The position numbers and the translations under genes are program-made. Shown one piece after another: positions 4,725 to 5,865 of a stretch of 5,865 nt of DNA; the first letter of the stretch is position 1; each line of letters opens with the position of its first letter. The stretch is from assembly GCA_003175865.1 (NCBI GenBank), contig PSRF01000170.1:1-5865 (forward strand), read 5' to 3'. The notes under the pieces are model-generated. The model worked only from the letters and a program-made list of their open reading frames with translations, did not search any database and was not told the DNA's origin. This stretch comes from Blastocatellia bacterium. Lineage in GTDB: Bacteria; Acidobacteriota; Blastocatellia; Pyrinomonadales; Pyrinomonadaceae.

Positions 4725-5816
4725 ATGTCATTATTCAAACGCTTGCTTGTGCTAGTCCTGCTCATTGTAGGAATTGGAATCCTCTACCTACTGCTCGCGC
4801 CGGTACCCATCAACCCAGCCGCTTGGACGCCGCCGACTGCTCCAACGCTTACTGGCCCATACCAACAAAACTCTCGCTTACGGAACCTACAACGATTGCC
4901 GCTCGGCGATGGCCACGCACCTGAAGATGTGGCGCTCGACGCTCAGGGACGCATCTACGCTGGTTTTGATGACGGACGAATTATTCAGCTCGATCCGGAC
5001 GGTAAGCACCCTCATGTCTTTGCCGACACGAAGGGCCGTCCATTGGGATTGATCTTTGATTCAAACAGTAACTTGATCGTAGCTGATGCAATCACCGGGT
5101 TGTTATCGATTGGGCCAAATGGTGAGGTGAGAACGTTAAGCACAGGAATTGACGGTCGAAAATATGGATGTCTAAACGATCTCGATGTTGCCGGCGACGG
5201 AACGATCTATTTCACAGAAGCGTCGTCGAAGTTTCCGATGAAGGAATTCACAAGCGACATGTTGGAACACCAACCCAACGGTCGTCTTCTTGCTTACGAT
5301 CCGAAGTCTCAAACAACACGAACGGTTGTCAGTGATCTGTACTTCGCGAATGGCGTCGCTGTAAGTCCGGATCAATCGTTTGTTCTTGTTGTTGAGACGG
5401 GCACCTACAAAGTCCGTCGGGTTTGGCTGACTGGAGCGAAGCAGGGACAGTCGGAAGATTTCATCAGTAACCTGCCAGGGTTTCCTGATGGTATTTCCTC
5501 CAACGGCAAGGGTAAGTTCTGGCTGTCGCTGGTTACACCGCGTGATGAAGTATTCGACAAAGTGTTACCGCATCCGTTTGCGCGCAAAGTCATCTATCGG
5601 CTCCCGCGGTTTCTCCAACCGGCACCCAAACACTATTCATTTGTGCTGGGTCTCGACAGTAATGGGCGCGTCGTCGACAACCTGCAGAACGGTGCACCTG
5701 ATTGTTATGCCGAAATTGCCAATGCCGTGGAACGCAACGGCGCACTATATTTCGGCAGCATCGCCGAGAGTACCGTTGGGAAGTTCGTCCTCCAAAATTC
5801 AGTAGAGAGCCACTGA
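4725..5816 (+). CDS. SMP-30/strictosidine-synthase-like beta-propeller, membrane-anchored or exported
   Basis: This 363-residue protein starts with a short basic stretch and a hydrophobic segment (residues 6-26, KRLLVLVLLIVGIGILYLLL region), which is a signal anchor or signal peptide. There is no lipobox cysteine. The rest is a six-bladed propeller of the SMP-30/gluconolactonase/strictosidine-synthase-like superfamily, closest by eye to the APMAP-like group: YFANGVAVSPDQSFVLVVET (206-225), RRVWLTGAKQGQSEDF (231-246) and NLPGFPDGIS (249-258). Probable metal ligands are Glu67 (APEDVA), Asn151 (LNDLDV), Asn209 (FANGV) and Asp255 (FPDG), the positions used for calcium or zinc in SMP-30 and paraoxonase. 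A hydrolase or lactonase acting outside the cytoplasm is plausible, but the substrate is unknown. True strictosidine synthase activity is not expected in a bacterium. The gene is separated by 200 nt from its upstream neighbour and is probably its own transcription unit. Confidence 0.88.
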   Translation: MSLFKRLLVLVLLIVGIGILYLLLAPVPINPAAWTPPTAPTLTGPYQQNSRLRNLQRLPLGDGHAPEDVALDAQGRIYAGFDDGRIIQLDPDGKHPHVFADTKGRPLGLIFDSNSNLIVADAITGLLSIGPNGEVRTLSTGIDGRKYGCLNDLDVAGDGTIYFTEASSKFPMKEFTSDMLEHQPNGRLLAYDPKSQTTRTVVSDLYFANGVAVSPDQSFVLVVETGTYKVRRVWLTGAKQGQSEDFISNLPGFPDGISSNGKGKFWLSLVTPRDEVFDKVLPHPFARKVIYRLPRFLQPAPKHYSFVLGLDSNGRVVDNLQNGAPDCYAEIANAVERNGALYFGSIAESTVGKFVLQNSVESH

Positions 5817-5825
5817 TAGACCTCA

Positions 5826-5861
5826 ACTCCTTGGAGTGCGGTGGCCTGGCACCGCTTTGTT
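5826..5861 (+). terminator. Possible terminator: two adjacent small hairpins
   Basis: Ten nucleotides after the stop codon there is actcc-tt-ggagt (5826-5837), then a perfect 6-bp GC-rich stem gcggtg-gcctgg-caccgc (5838-5855) followed by tttgtt (5856-5861). Stem plus T-rich tail fits a modest rho-independent terminator for the beta-propeller gene. The same motif could be a dispersed intergenic repeat, and the window ends before this can be judged. Confidence 0.4.
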
Positions 5862-5865
5862 ACAG

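Noticed and set aside
5590..5826. Minus-strand open frame opposite the beta-propeller gene
   Set aside because: It is Arg/Ser/Cys-rich, lies within a clear + strand propeller domain and has no recognisable features.

Overview
The window suggests a bacterium of intermediate GC content, by eye close to half GC. My best guess is Acidobacteriota of the Blastocatellia/Pyrinomonadales type. This rests on the mix of families (DUF6687-like, DinB, DUF309, DUF4149, a cysteine version of the selenoprotein B family, a strictosidine-synthase-like beta-propeller) and on small palindromic intergenic repeats. It is an impression, not a search result. All seven genes I support lie on the + strand. I see no rRNA, tRNA, transposase, phage gene or CRISPR array.

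Layout: positions 1-127 hold a palindromic repeat arm (copy A) followed by tandem octamers. Positions 128-1126 encode a 332-residue protein with an HFDTDG motif, probably DUF6687. A complete 81-nt inverted-repeat element (copy B, 1146-1226) follows. Next are a thioredoxin-reductase-like flavoprotein without the CxxC redox pair (1249-2163) and, 5 nt later, a DinB/YfiT-like metal protein (2169-2639). A second complete element (copy C, 2630-2708) overlaps the end of the DinB gene and supplies its stop codon. Downstream are three closely spaced genes: a DUF309 protein (2721-3161), a four-helix DUF4149 membrane protein (3197-3685) and a selenoprotein-B-family protein with Cys at the presumed redox position (3709-4524). 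A 200-nt gap (4525-4724) holds a long imperfect hairpin unrelated to copies A-C. The last gene (4725-5816) encodes a membrane-anchored or exported SMP-30/strictosidine-synthase-like beta-propeller. Two small hairpins at the window edge follow it.

How the parts may work together: the flavoprotein and DinB genes look co-transcribed, and DUF309, DUF4149 and the selenoprotein B homolog look like a second unit. A flavin reductase, a DinB protein (a fold that includes low-molecular-weight-thiol transferases) and a redox-cysteine protein would fit a thiol or redox module, but this is only inference. The most distinctive feature is the repeat family. Each unit is a near-palindrome, two units face each other across a partly conserved spacer, and the copies sit at the boundaries of the apparent transcription units.
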